Positions 42,014-49,109 of a DNA stretch of 64,000 nt are shown here, in pieces. Location of the stretch: the NCBI GenBank assembly GCA_942493045.1, contig OW818665.1, positions 3,162,001-3,226,000 of the forward strand, given 5' to 3'. This DNA comes from Teretinema sp942493045 (lineage in GTDB: Bacteria > Spirochaetota > Spirochaetia > Treponematales > Treponemataceae). The notes below the pieces were generated by a model, which searched no databases, was not told the DNA's origin, and saw only the letters and a list, made by a program, of their open reading frames with translations. The position numbers were made by a program, and so were the translations under genes. Position 1 is the stretch's first letter. Each line of letters begins with the position of its first letter.

Positions 42014-42086
42014 GCTTTTTCGCTTCCGCTTTATGAGTTTTAGACATATAATTGCGTTGTCGGAATATCAGTTCAAGGAGTTGCGC

Positions 42087-43214
42087 ATGTCTCAGATTAT
42101 CAGGCGCGGAGCGGGCCGGAAGGGTACCCTTTGGTACGACAGTCTTGACGGTGTCGAGTTCTTTGTGTGGCGTCCATCTGGCTATGAAGATTTTCTCGCT
42201 CCGCTGCCCTGTGTTTATGCCCTGGACGGTCAAATGCTGCTGGAGCATCCTCTTGAATTTTCTTCCCTCGGCCCGAAGCAGTTTTGGAATCTTGATAGCA
42301 CCATTGAGCGCCTGATTGGAGACGGTTCTCTCGCGCCAGTGATGTTCGCCGGTACTTTTAACGCCGCCAGCGCTCGGCACGAACAGTATATTCCCTATGT
42401 GTACGAGAGGGCCCGCGCTTTCGCGGATTTCTTCAGGAATGATTTTATTCCCTGTATCGAAGCGCAGTATGGGGCGGGTCTTGGCAGCGGGGAGCGCGCT
42501 TTTCTGGGCTCGTCGCTGGGTGGTTTGATGGCCTTGCATATGTTAAAGGCCTATCCTGATGGTTTTCGAACCATTGGCGCCCTTTCGGTGCATGATCCTT
42601 GGCTGGAAGGTAACGCCGGGGCTCTGAAGCCGCAGGGGACCAAACTGTATCTGGACGCCGGCACTCTGGAGTACCAGGACGGCCGCAAGTACCTGGAGGT
42701 CGCGGAGGGGTTGTTCCCGGCCGATCTGGCCGGGCGGCTGGGAAAAGTATACAGCTACACAGCCACGGCCCGGCGGATGCTGCGGGCGCTTTTAGCTAAC
42801 GGTTATGAATATGGCTATGACCTGTTTTACCGTGAGGAGCAGGACGGCCGGCACTGCGAGCCCTTCTGGGAACGCCGGGTTGCCAATTTTTTGTTGCTGT
42901 TTCAGGGGAAACCGGCCGGCTTGCTGGTGGAGTTGGAACTGTCCCTGGCCGCGGTACGGGATAAGGACCTGTCTGTTCATTTCTATGTTCAGGCCGTAGG
43001 CTTGTTCGAGAACGGTCTGCGCTATAGTTTGCTGACCCTGGCGCGCTATGCTCTGGAAGGAGAGGGCAGCGTCAACGATGAAGGGGAGTTTTTCCCGATT
43101 GCGGATGGAAACTGGAAAATTGCGGCGGAGTATCAGGGCCTGCGCCGGGAGATCGCCCTCAGTCAGTCCGATTTGAATGGTTTGCTCGAGGGGCTTCCGG
43201 CTCTGACAACTTGA
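42087..43214 (+). CDS. Esterase-D/enterochelin-esterase-like alpha/beta hydrolase
   Basis: The 375-residue cytoplasmic protein has the serine-hydrolase fold of PF00756: FVWRPSGYEDFLAPLPCVYA near the start, the nucleophile elbow FLGSSLGGLMALHML at about residue 140 and a possible Asp in LYLDAGTLEYQDGR. No signal peptide is present. Residues from about 290 to the end form an extra domain of about 85 residues with beta-rich repeats (LVELELSLAAVRDKDLSVHF, YSLLTLARYALEGEG) that may bind carbohydrate or peptide. AAGGAG lies six bases before the ATG. The last 56 bases overlap the convergent J-domain gene. Confidence 0.8.
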   Translation: MSQIIRRGAGRKGTLWYDSLDGVEFFVWRPSGYEDFLAPLPCVYALDGQMLLEHPLEFSSLGPKQFWNLDSTIERLIGDGSLAPVMFAGTFNAASARHEQYIPYVYERARAFADFFRNDFIPCIEAQYGAGLGSGERAFLGSSLGGLMALHMLKAYPDGFRTIGALSVHDPWLEGNAGALKPQGTKLYLDAGTLEYQDGRKYLEVAEGLFPADLAGRLGKVYSYTATARRMLRALLANGYEYGYDLFYREEQDGRHCEPFWERRVANFLLLFQGKPAGLLVELELSLAAVRDKDLSVHFYVQAVGLFENGLRYSLLTLARYALEGEGSVNDEGEFFPIADGNWKIAAEYQGLRREIALSQSDLNGLLEGLPALTT

Positions 43215-43947
43215 GCAGCCTGTCGCGGGCGGCCTTGAGCTGCCTGAATGAGGCGGCGTCCCCACCGGTATCCGGATGAGTTGCTTTACTGAGTGAGCGA
43301 AACCGGGCGCGAATGGCGGATGGCGGCGGCAATTTGGTCGTGCCGTTTTCCGGCAGGCAATTCAGCAGGGCGCAGTCCAGCAATACAGTGGCCGGCGGCA
43401 GGCCGAGACGCGGATAGGCCCGGCGCAGGGCCTGTATACAACTGTCGATTTCGGCTATCCATTCTGGGTCTTGCATTTTGCCTAGCGTTACGGCCCTTTT
43501 GATGGTTGTCGGCGCGCAAAGGTCGGCGGTAAGCGGCTGCCGGGCTTGGCGCGTTTTTTCGGCGGCGGCCAGGTAGGCCAGGGTTGCCCGTACTTCTGGC
43601 GGCCAGTGCGTGACCGCCGCGGCGATCTTGGCGGCACGCTCCTGCCGGCGCTTTTTTTTCCGATCGATTAAGTTCCATTTTATCTCTAGAAAATCTCTGA
43701 AAAAACGGTCGCGCGGCAGCCGGTAGGTTCGGTAGAAATTATCCAGGTATTCAATTTTCAGGCGCGGGGTGTTTAGCAGTCGCCAGGCGATGCTGTTTAG
43801 GCGTACCAGTTGCAGGGCTGGGGTGGTTTCCAGACGCCTGGCCAGGGCGATAAAGGCTGGATCGCGCTGGAACGAACCGCTCTGCCGGGAGAGCAGCGCG
43901 GTGAGTGTCTGTTTTCCCGGTTGTGAGGTTCTCCCCCGAAAGGGCAT
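43159..43947 (-). CDS. Protein with C-terminal J domain
   Basis: The 262-residue protein has a C-terminal J-like domain: RARFRSLSKATHPDTGGDAA with the HPD tripeptide, then SFRQLKAARDRLLKL. The first 190 residues are helical, very basic (RKKKRRQERAAKIAAAV), and of no family I recognise. J-domain proteins recruit DnaK to specific clients, so this is probably a dedicated co-chaperone whose client binds the N-terminal part. GGAG precedes the ATG. It is followed by neither dnaK nor grpE. The 3' end overlaps the esterase gene by 56 bases, with both stops in each other's coding region. It is transcribed after the rhodanese gene, two bases downstream. Confidence 0.8.
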   Translation of the reverse strand: MPFRGRTSQPGKQTLTALLSRQSGSFQRDPAFIALARRLETTPALQLVRLNSIAWRLLNTPRLKIEYLDNFYRTYRLPRDRFFRDFLEIKWNLIDRKKKRRQERAAKIAAAVTHWPPEVRATLAYLAAAEKTRQARQPLTADLCAPTTIKRAVTLGKMQDPEWIAEIDSCIQALRRAYPRLGLPPATVLLDCALLNCLPENGTTKLPPPSAIRARFRSLSKATHPDTGGDAASFRQLKAARDRLLKLSEPEAPRANHSNRTD

Positions 43948-43949
43948 CG

Positions 43950-44408
43950 TTACTCCGGGCAGTCGCAGGAGCCGAGTTCGGGTGTGAAATTATCCCCGCG
44001 TTGGGCGGCATAGGACGCGTAGCCCGGTGTGAATTCGCAGATCCTGATAAACCCCTTTTGTTTCAACGCCTCGAACGCCTGGCCGCTCCGTTTGCCGCTG
44101 TAGCAGATCAGAATGATCGGCTTGTCGCGGCGGTATGGCTCCACCCAGGTTTTGAAGAGTTCGCCGTCATCCTTCCAGGCGATATTCAGAAAATTGGGCA
44201 GATGGCCCTTCTCAAAGTCGGCGCGGTCGCGTAGATCAATGAGCAGCGGGGCTCCGCTGCTGGTGGCGATAAACTCGACCAGTTCGGCGGCGCTTTCTAT
44301 CTGGCGGTAATCTGTCTGACCCTGCACGGACCGGGTATAAAAAAGAACCGCAGTGGTCAACAAGGCTGCGGCTATCACAATCAAAATTATGGGTGTTAGG
44401 TGTTTCAT
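43950..44408 (-). CDS. Membrane-anchored rhodanese-like sulfurtransferase
   Basis: The 152-residue protein has one N-terminal hydrophobic segment (TPIILIVIAAALLTTAVLFY) serving as an anchor or signal, followed by a single rhodanese domain: LLIDLRDRADFEKGHLPNFL and the active-site loop ILICYSGKRSGQAFE, with the catalytic Cys. The domain should sit outside the cytoplasm and handle thiosulfate-type or persulfide sulfur. C-terminal cysteines in GSCDCPE add possible metal or sulfur ligands. The gene is divergent from the cys/met genes, with a shared promoter region, which supports a sulfur role. There is no Shine-Dalgarno sequence and the -10 box is eight bases from the ATG. Confidence 0.85.
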   Translation of the reverse strand: MKHLTPIILIVIAAALLTTAVLFYTRSVQGQTDYRQIESAAELVEFIATSSGAPLLIDLRDRADFEKGHLPNFLNIAWKDDGELFKTWVEPYRRDKPIILICYSGKRSGQAFEALKQKGFIRICEFTPGYASYAAQRGDNFTPELGSCDCPE

Positions 44409-44416
44409 ATACGCTT

Positions 44417-44446
44417 ACTATAGGAATAGTGGACGGCTCCTGTCAA
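44417..44446 (-). promoter_or_regulatory. Promoter of the rhodanese gene, near-leaderless geometry
   Basis: Minus-strand TTGACA (44441-44446), 18-base spacer, TATAGT (44417-44422), eight bases before the ATG. Its -35 is a mirror image of the plus-strand TTGACA at 44456. Confidence 0.6.
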
Positions 44447-44455
44447 TCATTTACC

Positions 44456-44485
44456 TTGACAAATGCGTAAACAATATCATAGTAT
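44456..44485 (+). promoter_or_regulatory. Promoter of the trans-sulfuration operon
   Basis: TTGACA (44456-44461), 18-base spacer and TAGTAT (44480-44485) precede a 45-base leader with GGGAGG before the TTG start at 44530. The -10 overlaps the candidate Rrf2-type operator at 44478. Confidence 0.65.
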
Positions 44486-44494
44486 TTTGATAGG
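44478..44494 (+). promoter_or_regulatory. Candidate Rrf2-family operator, copy 1
   Basis: The 17-mer CATAGTATTTTGATAGG overlaps the -10 of the operon promoter. It matches the cysK copy (47830-47846) at 11 of 17 positions and shares the half-site TGATAGG. Binding by one of the two Rrf2 proteins encoded downstream would block RNA polymerase. Confidence 0.4.
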
Positions 44495-44529
44495 AAAACA
44501 AGATTTAGTTCTGCTCCAGGGAGGTTGAT

Positions 44530-45669
44530 TTGAAATTCGCGACCCAATTGATACATACCGGACATGAGATCGATCCGGCCACCGGCGCCGTAGGGGTTCC
44601 GGTCTACCAGGTTTCGACCTTCGATCAGGGTGATTTATCTACCCCCCAGGAATACGATTATGCCCGCTCCGGCAATCCGACCCGCAAGGTTCTGGAAGAG
44701 ACCATCGCGGCTCTGGAAGGCGGCGCGAAAGGGTATGCCTTCGGCAGCGGCATCGCCGCGGTTTCCTCCGTGCTGGGCATTTTCGCCGCCGGCGATCATC
44801 TGATTGCCGCCGAAGATATCTACGGTGGTACCTGGCGGATGCTGAATACCTATTTTAAGCGCTGGGGTCTGGAAGTAACCGTTGTTGACTCCTCAAACAC
44901 CGAGAACATCCGCGCCGCCATCCGCCCGAATACCAAAGCCCTGTTTTTGGAAAGCCCGTCCAACCCTCTGCTCAAGATTACCGACCTGAAAGCCTGCTTT
45001 GCTTTAGCCCGTGAAGCCGGACTGATTTCCATTATCGACAATACCTTTTTAACGCCTTACCTGCAGCGGCCGATAGCCCTCGGAGCCGATATCGTGATTC
45101 ATTCGGCCACCAAGTTTCTGGGCGGCCACAGTGACGTGCTTTCCGGCCTGGTGGTCACCCGTACCGAAGAACTCGGCAAACGGGTCTATGCCATGCAGAA
45201 CGGTTTCGGCGCGGTTCCCGGTCCCTGGGACGTGTTTTTGGTACTGCGCGGTATCAAGACCTTGAAGGTGCGCATTGACGCCCAGCAACGCTCGGCTCAG
45301 CGGTTGGCGGCCTGGCTTACCGCGCATCCGGCGGTAACCGGCGTCTTTTATCCGGGACTGGAGAGCCATCCCGGTTATAAGATTAATCGGGAGCAAAGCG
45401 ATGGCCCCGGGGCGGTGCTTTCGTTCCGTACCCGCACTGTCGAAGAGGCTAAGCTGTTTTTAGGAAGGGTAAAGTTAGCGGCCGCGGCGGTCAGCCTCGG
45501 CGGGGTGGAAACCATTGCCTCCTATCCGGTTAAAATGAGCCATGCTTCCATGGCCCCCTCCGAGCGGGAGCGCCTGGGAATTACCGATACCCTGGTGCGG
45601 ATTTCTGTCGGGCTTGAGGATGTAGACGACTTAATAGAGGATTTCGAACAGGCTTTGGCCGGCAACTAA
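44530..45669 (+). CDS. Trans-sulfuration PLP enzyme (cystathionine gamma-synthase/lyase type), copy 1
   Basis: The 379-residue PLP enzyme belongs to the Cys/Met metabolism family. Landmarks are LIHTGHEIDPATGAVGVPVY at the start, YDYARSGNPTR, FGSGIAAVSSVL, IIDNTFLTPYLQRPIALGAD and the PLP lysine in VIHSATKFLGGHSDVLSG, then SLGGVETIASYP and ITDTLVRISVGLEDVDDLI. The family makes or breaks cystathionine and the exact reaction cannot be told from motifs alone. It starts at TTG 44530 with GGGAGG upstream and leads an operon with a second enzyme and two regulators. It is the best candidate for cystathionine beta- or gamma-lyase. Confidence 0.88.
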   Translation: MKFATQLIHTGHEIDPATGAVGVPVYQVSTFDQGDLSTPQEYDYARSGNPTRKVLEETIAALEGGAKGYAFGSGIAAVSSVLGIFAAGDHLIAAEDIYGGTWRMLNTYFKRWGLEVTVVDSSNTENIRAAIRPNTKALFLESPSNPLLKITDLKACFALAREAGLISIIDNTFLTPYLQRPIALGADIVIHSATKFLGGHSDVLSGLVVTRTEELGKRVYAMQNGFGAVPGPWDVFLVLRGIKTLKVRIDAQQRSAQRLAAWLTAHPAVTGVFYPGLESHPGYKINREQSDGPGAVLSFRTRTVEEAKLFLGRVKLAAAAVSLGGVETIASYPVKMSHASMAPSERERLGITDTLVRISVGLEDVDDLIEDFEQALAGN

Positions 45670-45702
45670 GGGCCGCGCGGTATAGCCTGACAGGAGTAAT
45701 AT

Positions 45703-46887
45703 ATGAGTGATGAAAAAAACTGCCGCATTGAAACACGCCTGGTGCATGGGGCCACGCCCTTTGATCCGGCCACTGGGGCGGTCAGTACGCCGATTTATCA
45801 AAGTTCAACTTTCCGGCATCCGGCCCTGTATGAGTCGACCGGATTCGACTATTCGCGCTCCCAGAACCCCACCCGGCTGGAGCTGGAAAAAACCATGGCC
45901 CTGCTGGAAGGCGGAGAATACGGTCTGGCCTTTTCCAGCGGCATGGGGGCGGTCTCTACGCTGATCAAGCTTTTTGCCCCCGGCGACCACATCATCGTTT
46001 CACAGGATTTGTACGGCGGGACGTATCGTCTATTTAATGAATTTTACGCTAAGTTCGGCTATCAGTTTTCGTACATCGATACCAGCGACATAGCGGCTGT
46101 CCGCGCCGCCCTTCAACCGAATACCCGGGCCCTGTTCGTGGAAACACCTTCCAATCCGATGATGAAGGTCTCGGACATCCGCGCCCTCTCTGACCTGATT
46201 CACGGTTGGCCAAAAGCTGGCGGGGGTACCAACGGCTCCGACGGCGGCGTTCTGATCGTTGATAATACCTTTCTCTCTCCCTATTTTCAGAACCCGCTGG
46301 CCCTCGGCGCCGACTTTGCGCTGCACAGCGGCACGAAATATCTGAGCGGGCACAACGATACGCTCTGCGGTTTTTTGATTCATTCCCGCGCCTCCGACGC
46401 CGAAACACTGCGCACTATCCAGATGAGCGAGGGCGCCTCGCTTTCGCCGTTTGATGCCTGGCTGGTACTGCGCGGCCTGAAAACGCTGGCCCTGAGGATG
46501 GAACGCAGCAGCCAAAACGCCTTGGCGGTCGCCGAATGGCTGCGCGCGCATCCGAAGGTAGAAAAAGTTTTTTACGTCGGCTTTGACTCGCATCCGCAAT
46601 ATGCCCTGAGCCGCAGCCAATCCCGCGGCTCAGGCGGCATGATTTCCTTCTATTTAAAATCGGCTGCGGACGTGCCGCTGTTGCTCCGTTCGGTTAAAAC
46701 CATTTTATTCGCGGAGAGCCTGGGCGGAGTGGAAAGCCTGATTACCTATCCGGCCGAACAGACGCATAAGTCTATCCCGGAAGCGCTGCGGCAGGCCGCC
46801 GGCGTTAATGACCGGCTGATGCGTCTGTCCGTGGGTATCGAGCATATCGACGATCTGCTTGAAGATCTCGAGCAGGCCTTAGCCTGA
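45703..46887 (+). CDS. Trans-sulfuration PLP enzyme, copy 2
   Basis: The 394-residue paralogue of the previous enzyme keeps VHGATPFDPATGAVSTPIYQ, FDYSRSQNPTR, FSSGMGAVSTLI and VDNTFLSPYFQNP, but the PLP-lysine loop reads LHSGTKYLSGHNDTLCG, which differs from the SATKxxGGHSD of copy 1. SLGGVESLITYPAEQTH and RLSVGIEHIDDLLEDLEQAL close it. A GG insertion (WPKAGGGTNGSDGG) sits before the internal strand. Such enzymes are named cystathionine gamma-lyase, beta-lyase or methionine gamma-lyase. It follows copy 1 by 33 bases with AGGAG upstream, and its stop overlaps the first Rrf2 start. Confidence 0.86.
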   Translation: MSDEKNCRIETRLVHGATPFDPATGAVSTPIYQSSTFRHPALYESTGFDYSRSQNPTRLELEKTMALLEGGEYGLAFSSGMGAVSTLIKLFAPGDHIIVSQDLYGGTYRLFNEFYAKFGYQFSYIDTSDIAAVRAALQPNTRALFVETPSNPMMKVSDIRALSDLIHGWPKAGGGTNGSDGGVLIVDNTFLSPYFQNPLALGADFALHSGTKYLSGHNDTLCGFLIHSRASDAETLRTIQMSEGASLSPFDAWLVLRGLKTLALRMERSSQNALAVAEWLRAHPKVEKVFYVGFDSHPQYALSRSQSRGSGGMISFYLKSAADVPLLLRSVKTILFAESLGGVESLITYPAEQTHKSIPEALRQAAGVNDRLMRLSVGIEHIDDLLEDLEQALA

Positions 46888-47318
46888 TGAGAATTTCAAC
46901 GCGGGGGCGCTATTCCCTGGAGGCTCTCTTGTTTTTGGCTCTCTCCGCAGAGGCGGAGTTTATCAGCATCCGCACAATTTCCGAAAATACCGGAGTAACC
47001 GAGGGTTATCTCGAACAGTTGTTTATCCCCTTAAAAAAAGCCGGCCTCTTGCGCGGAGTACGGGGCGCGCAGGGCGGGTATGTGTGCGGGAAACCGATAG
47101 TTCAAATTCGTGTCGGCGATATTTTACGCGCTGTGGAGGGTTCGCTCGCGCCGGTGGCCTGCCTGGAAGAGGGGGACTGCCCGGCGGAAGCGGCCTGTAT
47201 TACCCGGCACACCTGGGGAAAATTATATGAGGAAATCAACGACTGCATGGACTCTTTGACCTTGGCGGATTTGGCGGCGGCCTATCACCGGATGGATGAA
47301 CAGGAGTATCTGCTATGA
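46887..47318 (+). CDS. Rrf2-family regulator with Fe-S cysteines (IscR/CymR-like)
   Basis: The 143-residue protein has the Rrf2 winged helix: MRISTRGRYSLEALLFLAL, ISENTGVTEGYLEQLFIPLK (recognition region) and RGAQGGYVCGKP (wing). Three cysteines in the pattern C-x5-C-x5-C (ACLEEGDCPAEAACITRH) match the cluster ligands of IscR, so it probably carries a 2Fe-2S cluster and senses iron-sulfur or redox state. It overlaps the stop of the second enzyme and the start of the next regulator, which shows tight co-expression with both. It should control this operon and cysK, but the operator cannot be assigned between the two regulators. Confidence 0.85.
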   Translation: MRISTRGRYSLEALLFLALSAEAEFISIRTISENTGVTEGYLEQLFIPLKKAGLLRGVRGAQGGYVCGKPIVQIRVGDILRAVEGSLAPVACLEEGDCPAEAACITRHTWGKLYEEINDCMDSLTLADLAAAYHRMDEQEYLL

Positions 47319-47749
47319 AGATTTCCACTCGCGGCCGTTACGGTGTCCGGTTTTTAATCGATCTGGCCGAACAGTCCTCTGAAGGGCATGTGCCTCTCTC
47401 TCAAAGCGCGGAGAGGCAGAATATTTCGGCGCGTTATCTGGAACAGGTGGCTGTAATCCTAAAACGCGCCGGTTACATCCGTTCAGTAAAAGGCGCTTCC
47501 GGGGGCTATACCCTGGCCCTGCCGCCGCAAGAGATTGTAATCGGTGAAGTCCTGAGGGTTCTGGAGGGCGATATGCTGATTGTTGATGATCTTCGCCCCG
47601 GCGAAACAGAAAACAAACTGCAACGCTGTATCCGGGCTATGGTGTATCAACCGCTGAATCGGCGAATCGCAGCACTGGTCGATGGTATTACTCTTGCTTC
47701 CATGATCGGCACCATCGATCCTGATGAATCCTATATGTATTTTATATAA
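47315..47749 (+). CDS. Rrf2-family regulator without Fe-S cysteines (CymR-like)
   Basis: The 144-residue protein starts MKISTRGRYGVRFLIDLAEQ, followed by SAERQNISARYLEQVAVILK and the wing VKGASGGYTLAL. In contrast to its neighbour it has a single cysteine, in QRCIRAMVY, so no Fe-S cluster can be expected. It resembles CymR, which represses cysteine genes and senses O-acetylserine through interaction with CysK in Bacillus. The cysK gene follows 105 bases downstream, which fits that model. Two Rrf2 proteins in one operon, one able to bind a cluster and one not, is unusual; they could work as a heterodimer or as two layers of control. Confidence 0.83.
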   Translation: MKISTRGRYGVRFLIDLAEQSSEGHVPLSQSAERQNISARYLEQVAVILKRAGYIRSVKGASGGYTLALPPQEIVIGEVLRVLEGDMLIVDDLRPGETENKLQRCIRAMVYQPLNRRIAALVDGITLASMIGTIDPDESYMYFI

Positions 47750-47796
47750 AAAAGAGCTATAACATACTAATTCGGTGTGTTTAATAATAAAAAGTC

Positions 47797-47825
47797 TTGA
47801 CAAGCAGTTTTTGGTGTATTACTAT
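47797..47825 (+). promoter_or_regulatory. Promoter of cysK
   Basis: TTGACA (47797-47802), 17-base spacer and TACTAT (47820-47825); a TATAAT is also present three bases later (47823-47828). Transcription should start inside the candidate operator. Confidence 0.65.
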
Positions 47826-47829
47826 AATA

Positions 47830-47846
47830 CCTATAAGACTGATAGG
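47830..47846 (+). promoter_or_regulatory. Candidate Rrf2-family operator, copy 2
   Basis: CCTATAAGACTGATAGG is an imperfect palindrome (CCTAT and ATAGG, seven bases apart) that covers the expected transcription start and the ribosome-binding site of cysK. It shares TGATAGG with the copy before the trans-sulfuration operon. Confidence 0.45.
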
Positions 47847-47854
47847 AGATGAAT

Positions 47855-48772
47855 ATGGCGAAAGTTAACAAGATTACCGACCTGATCGGCAGGACTCCTC
47901 TGGTGCGTATCAATAAGATGAATGACGGCGGAGCCGAAGTATATGTAAAACTGGAGAGTTTTAATCCGGCGGGCTGCGTGAAAGAACGCATTGCCTTTTC
48001 AATGATCGAAGCGGCCGAGCGCGATGGCAAGCTCAAGGCCGGTACGGTAATAATAGAGCCGACCAGCGGTAATACCGGTATAGGTCTGGCCATGGTCGCC
48101 GCCGTTAAGGGTTACAAACTGGTCTTAACCATGCCCGAAACGATGAGTATTGAGCGCCGCAAACTGCTCAAGGCCTTCGGCGCTGAACTGGTGCTGACCG
48201 AGGGACCCAAGGGTATGAAGGGCGCCATCGCCAAGGCTGAGGAGTTGGCCGCGGGGAATCCGAATTCCTTTATCCCTCAGCAATTCAACAATCCGGCCAA
48301 TGCCGATATTCACCGCACCACTACCGGTCCGGAGATATGGGATGATACCGAAGGTAAGGTTGATATTTTCGTCTCCGGTGTCGGTACCGGCGGTACTATT
48401 ACCGGGGTAGGCGAGTACCTGAAATCGAAAAAGCCGTCCGTGAAGATAGTCGCCGTAGAGCCTTCGGCTTCTCCGGTACTTTCCGGTGGACAGCCCGGTC
48501 CGCACAAGATTCAGGGAATCGGCGCGGGCTTCATTCCCGGAGTTCTGAACGTCAAGGTGATTGACGAAATTATCCTGACCGATGATATTAAAGCCGGAAA
48601 CGCGGCCCGCCGCGCCGCCAGCGAAGAAGGTATTCTGGTAGGCATTTCCTCCGGTTCAGCCCTGGATGCCGCCCTGGAATTATCCCGCCGTCCCGAGAAC
48701 AAGGGTAAGACCATTGTGGCCCTGCTCCCGGATACCGGAGAAAGGTATCTGTCGACGTGGCTTTGGGAGTAG
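47855..48772 (+). CDS. cysK: CysK, cysteine synthase (O-acetylserine sulfhydrylase)
   Basis: The 305-residue PLP enzyme makes cysteine from O-acetylserine and sulfide. It shows MAKVNKITDLIGRTPLVRIN, the PLP lysine in NPAGCVKERIAFSMIE, the substrate loop EPTSGNTGIGLA, QFNNPANADIHRTTTGPEI, GVGTGGTITGVGEYL and GIGAGFIPGVLN. CVKERIAF replaces the common SVKDRIA, a conservative change. The second ATG (47855) has AGGAG six bases upstream; the ATG at 47849 touches the Shine-Dalgarno sequence and is less likely. The stop codon overlaps the first hairpin of the repeat array. Position after two Rrf2 genes supports regulated sulfur assimilation. Confidence 0.94.
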   Translation: MAKVNKITDLIGRTPLVRINKMNDGGAEVYVKLESFNPAGCVKERIAFSMIEAAERDGKLKAGTVIIEPTSGNTGIGLAMVAAVKGYKLVLTMPETMSIERRKLLKAFGAELVLTEGPKGMKGAIAKAEELAAGNPNSFIPQQFNNPANADIHRTTTGPEIWDDTEGKVDIFVSGVGTGGTITGVGEYLKSKKPSVKIVAVEPSASPVLSGGQPGPHKIQGIGAGFIPGVLNVKVIDEIILTDDIKAGNAARRAASEEGILVGISSGSALDAALELSRRPENKGKTIVALLPDTGERYLSTWLWE

Positions 48773-49075
48773 TTGGGTTTTGCCCTCCTGGCAAAACCCA
48801 ACTATCGAAGAATTCGCTACCGCGAATTCTTCGGGTGGGTGTAGTGTGCCATCCTTGGCACACGGCGGAAAGCGCGGGATTCTGACTAGGCTTTGGTGTG
48901 CCATCCATGGCACACGGCGGAAAGCGCGGGATTCTGACTAGGCTGAGGTTCAACTTTTCCATCCTGAAAAAGTTGAACCATCGAAGAATACGTCTTCGAC
49001 GAATTCTTCGGGTGGGTGTAGTGTGCCATCCTTGGCACACGGATGTTTACGAAGGTGAGTGAACTGGCACACGGA
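48771..49075. repeat. Array of seven hairpins and direct repeats between cysK and metY
   Basis: The 337-base gap holds no gene. It contains: H1 48771-48803 (14-bp perfect stem, loop CTCCT); H2 48806-48833 (12-bp stem); H3 48844-48863 (8-bp, loop TCCT); H4 48896-48915 (loop TCCA); H5 48947-48979 (12-bp, loop CCATCCTGA); H6 48982-49010 (expanded relative of H2); H7 49021-49040 (identical to H3); and a half-copy at 49065-49074. H3 and H4 each head a 49-base unit (48844-48892, 48896-48944) differing at one base. The unit H2/H6 plus GGTGGGTGTA plus H3/H7 occurs twice. Stems differ but loops stay close to ATCCT. No T runs follow, so these are not terminators. Confidence 0.9.
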
Positions 49076-49109
49076 AGATTAGAAAAGTTTTGAAAAGAAG
49101 GGGTTTTTA

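Noticed and set aside
48588..49040. 150-residue frame running through the repeat array on the minus strand
   Set aside because: Its protein repeats only because of the hairpin repeats (AMDG, CQGWHT); there is no start signal and it overlaps cysK antisense.
48771..49075. CRISPR-like array
   Set aside because: Only two 49-base units repeat, the gap between them is three bases, and the rest are palindromes of different sequence; there are no spacers and no cas genes.
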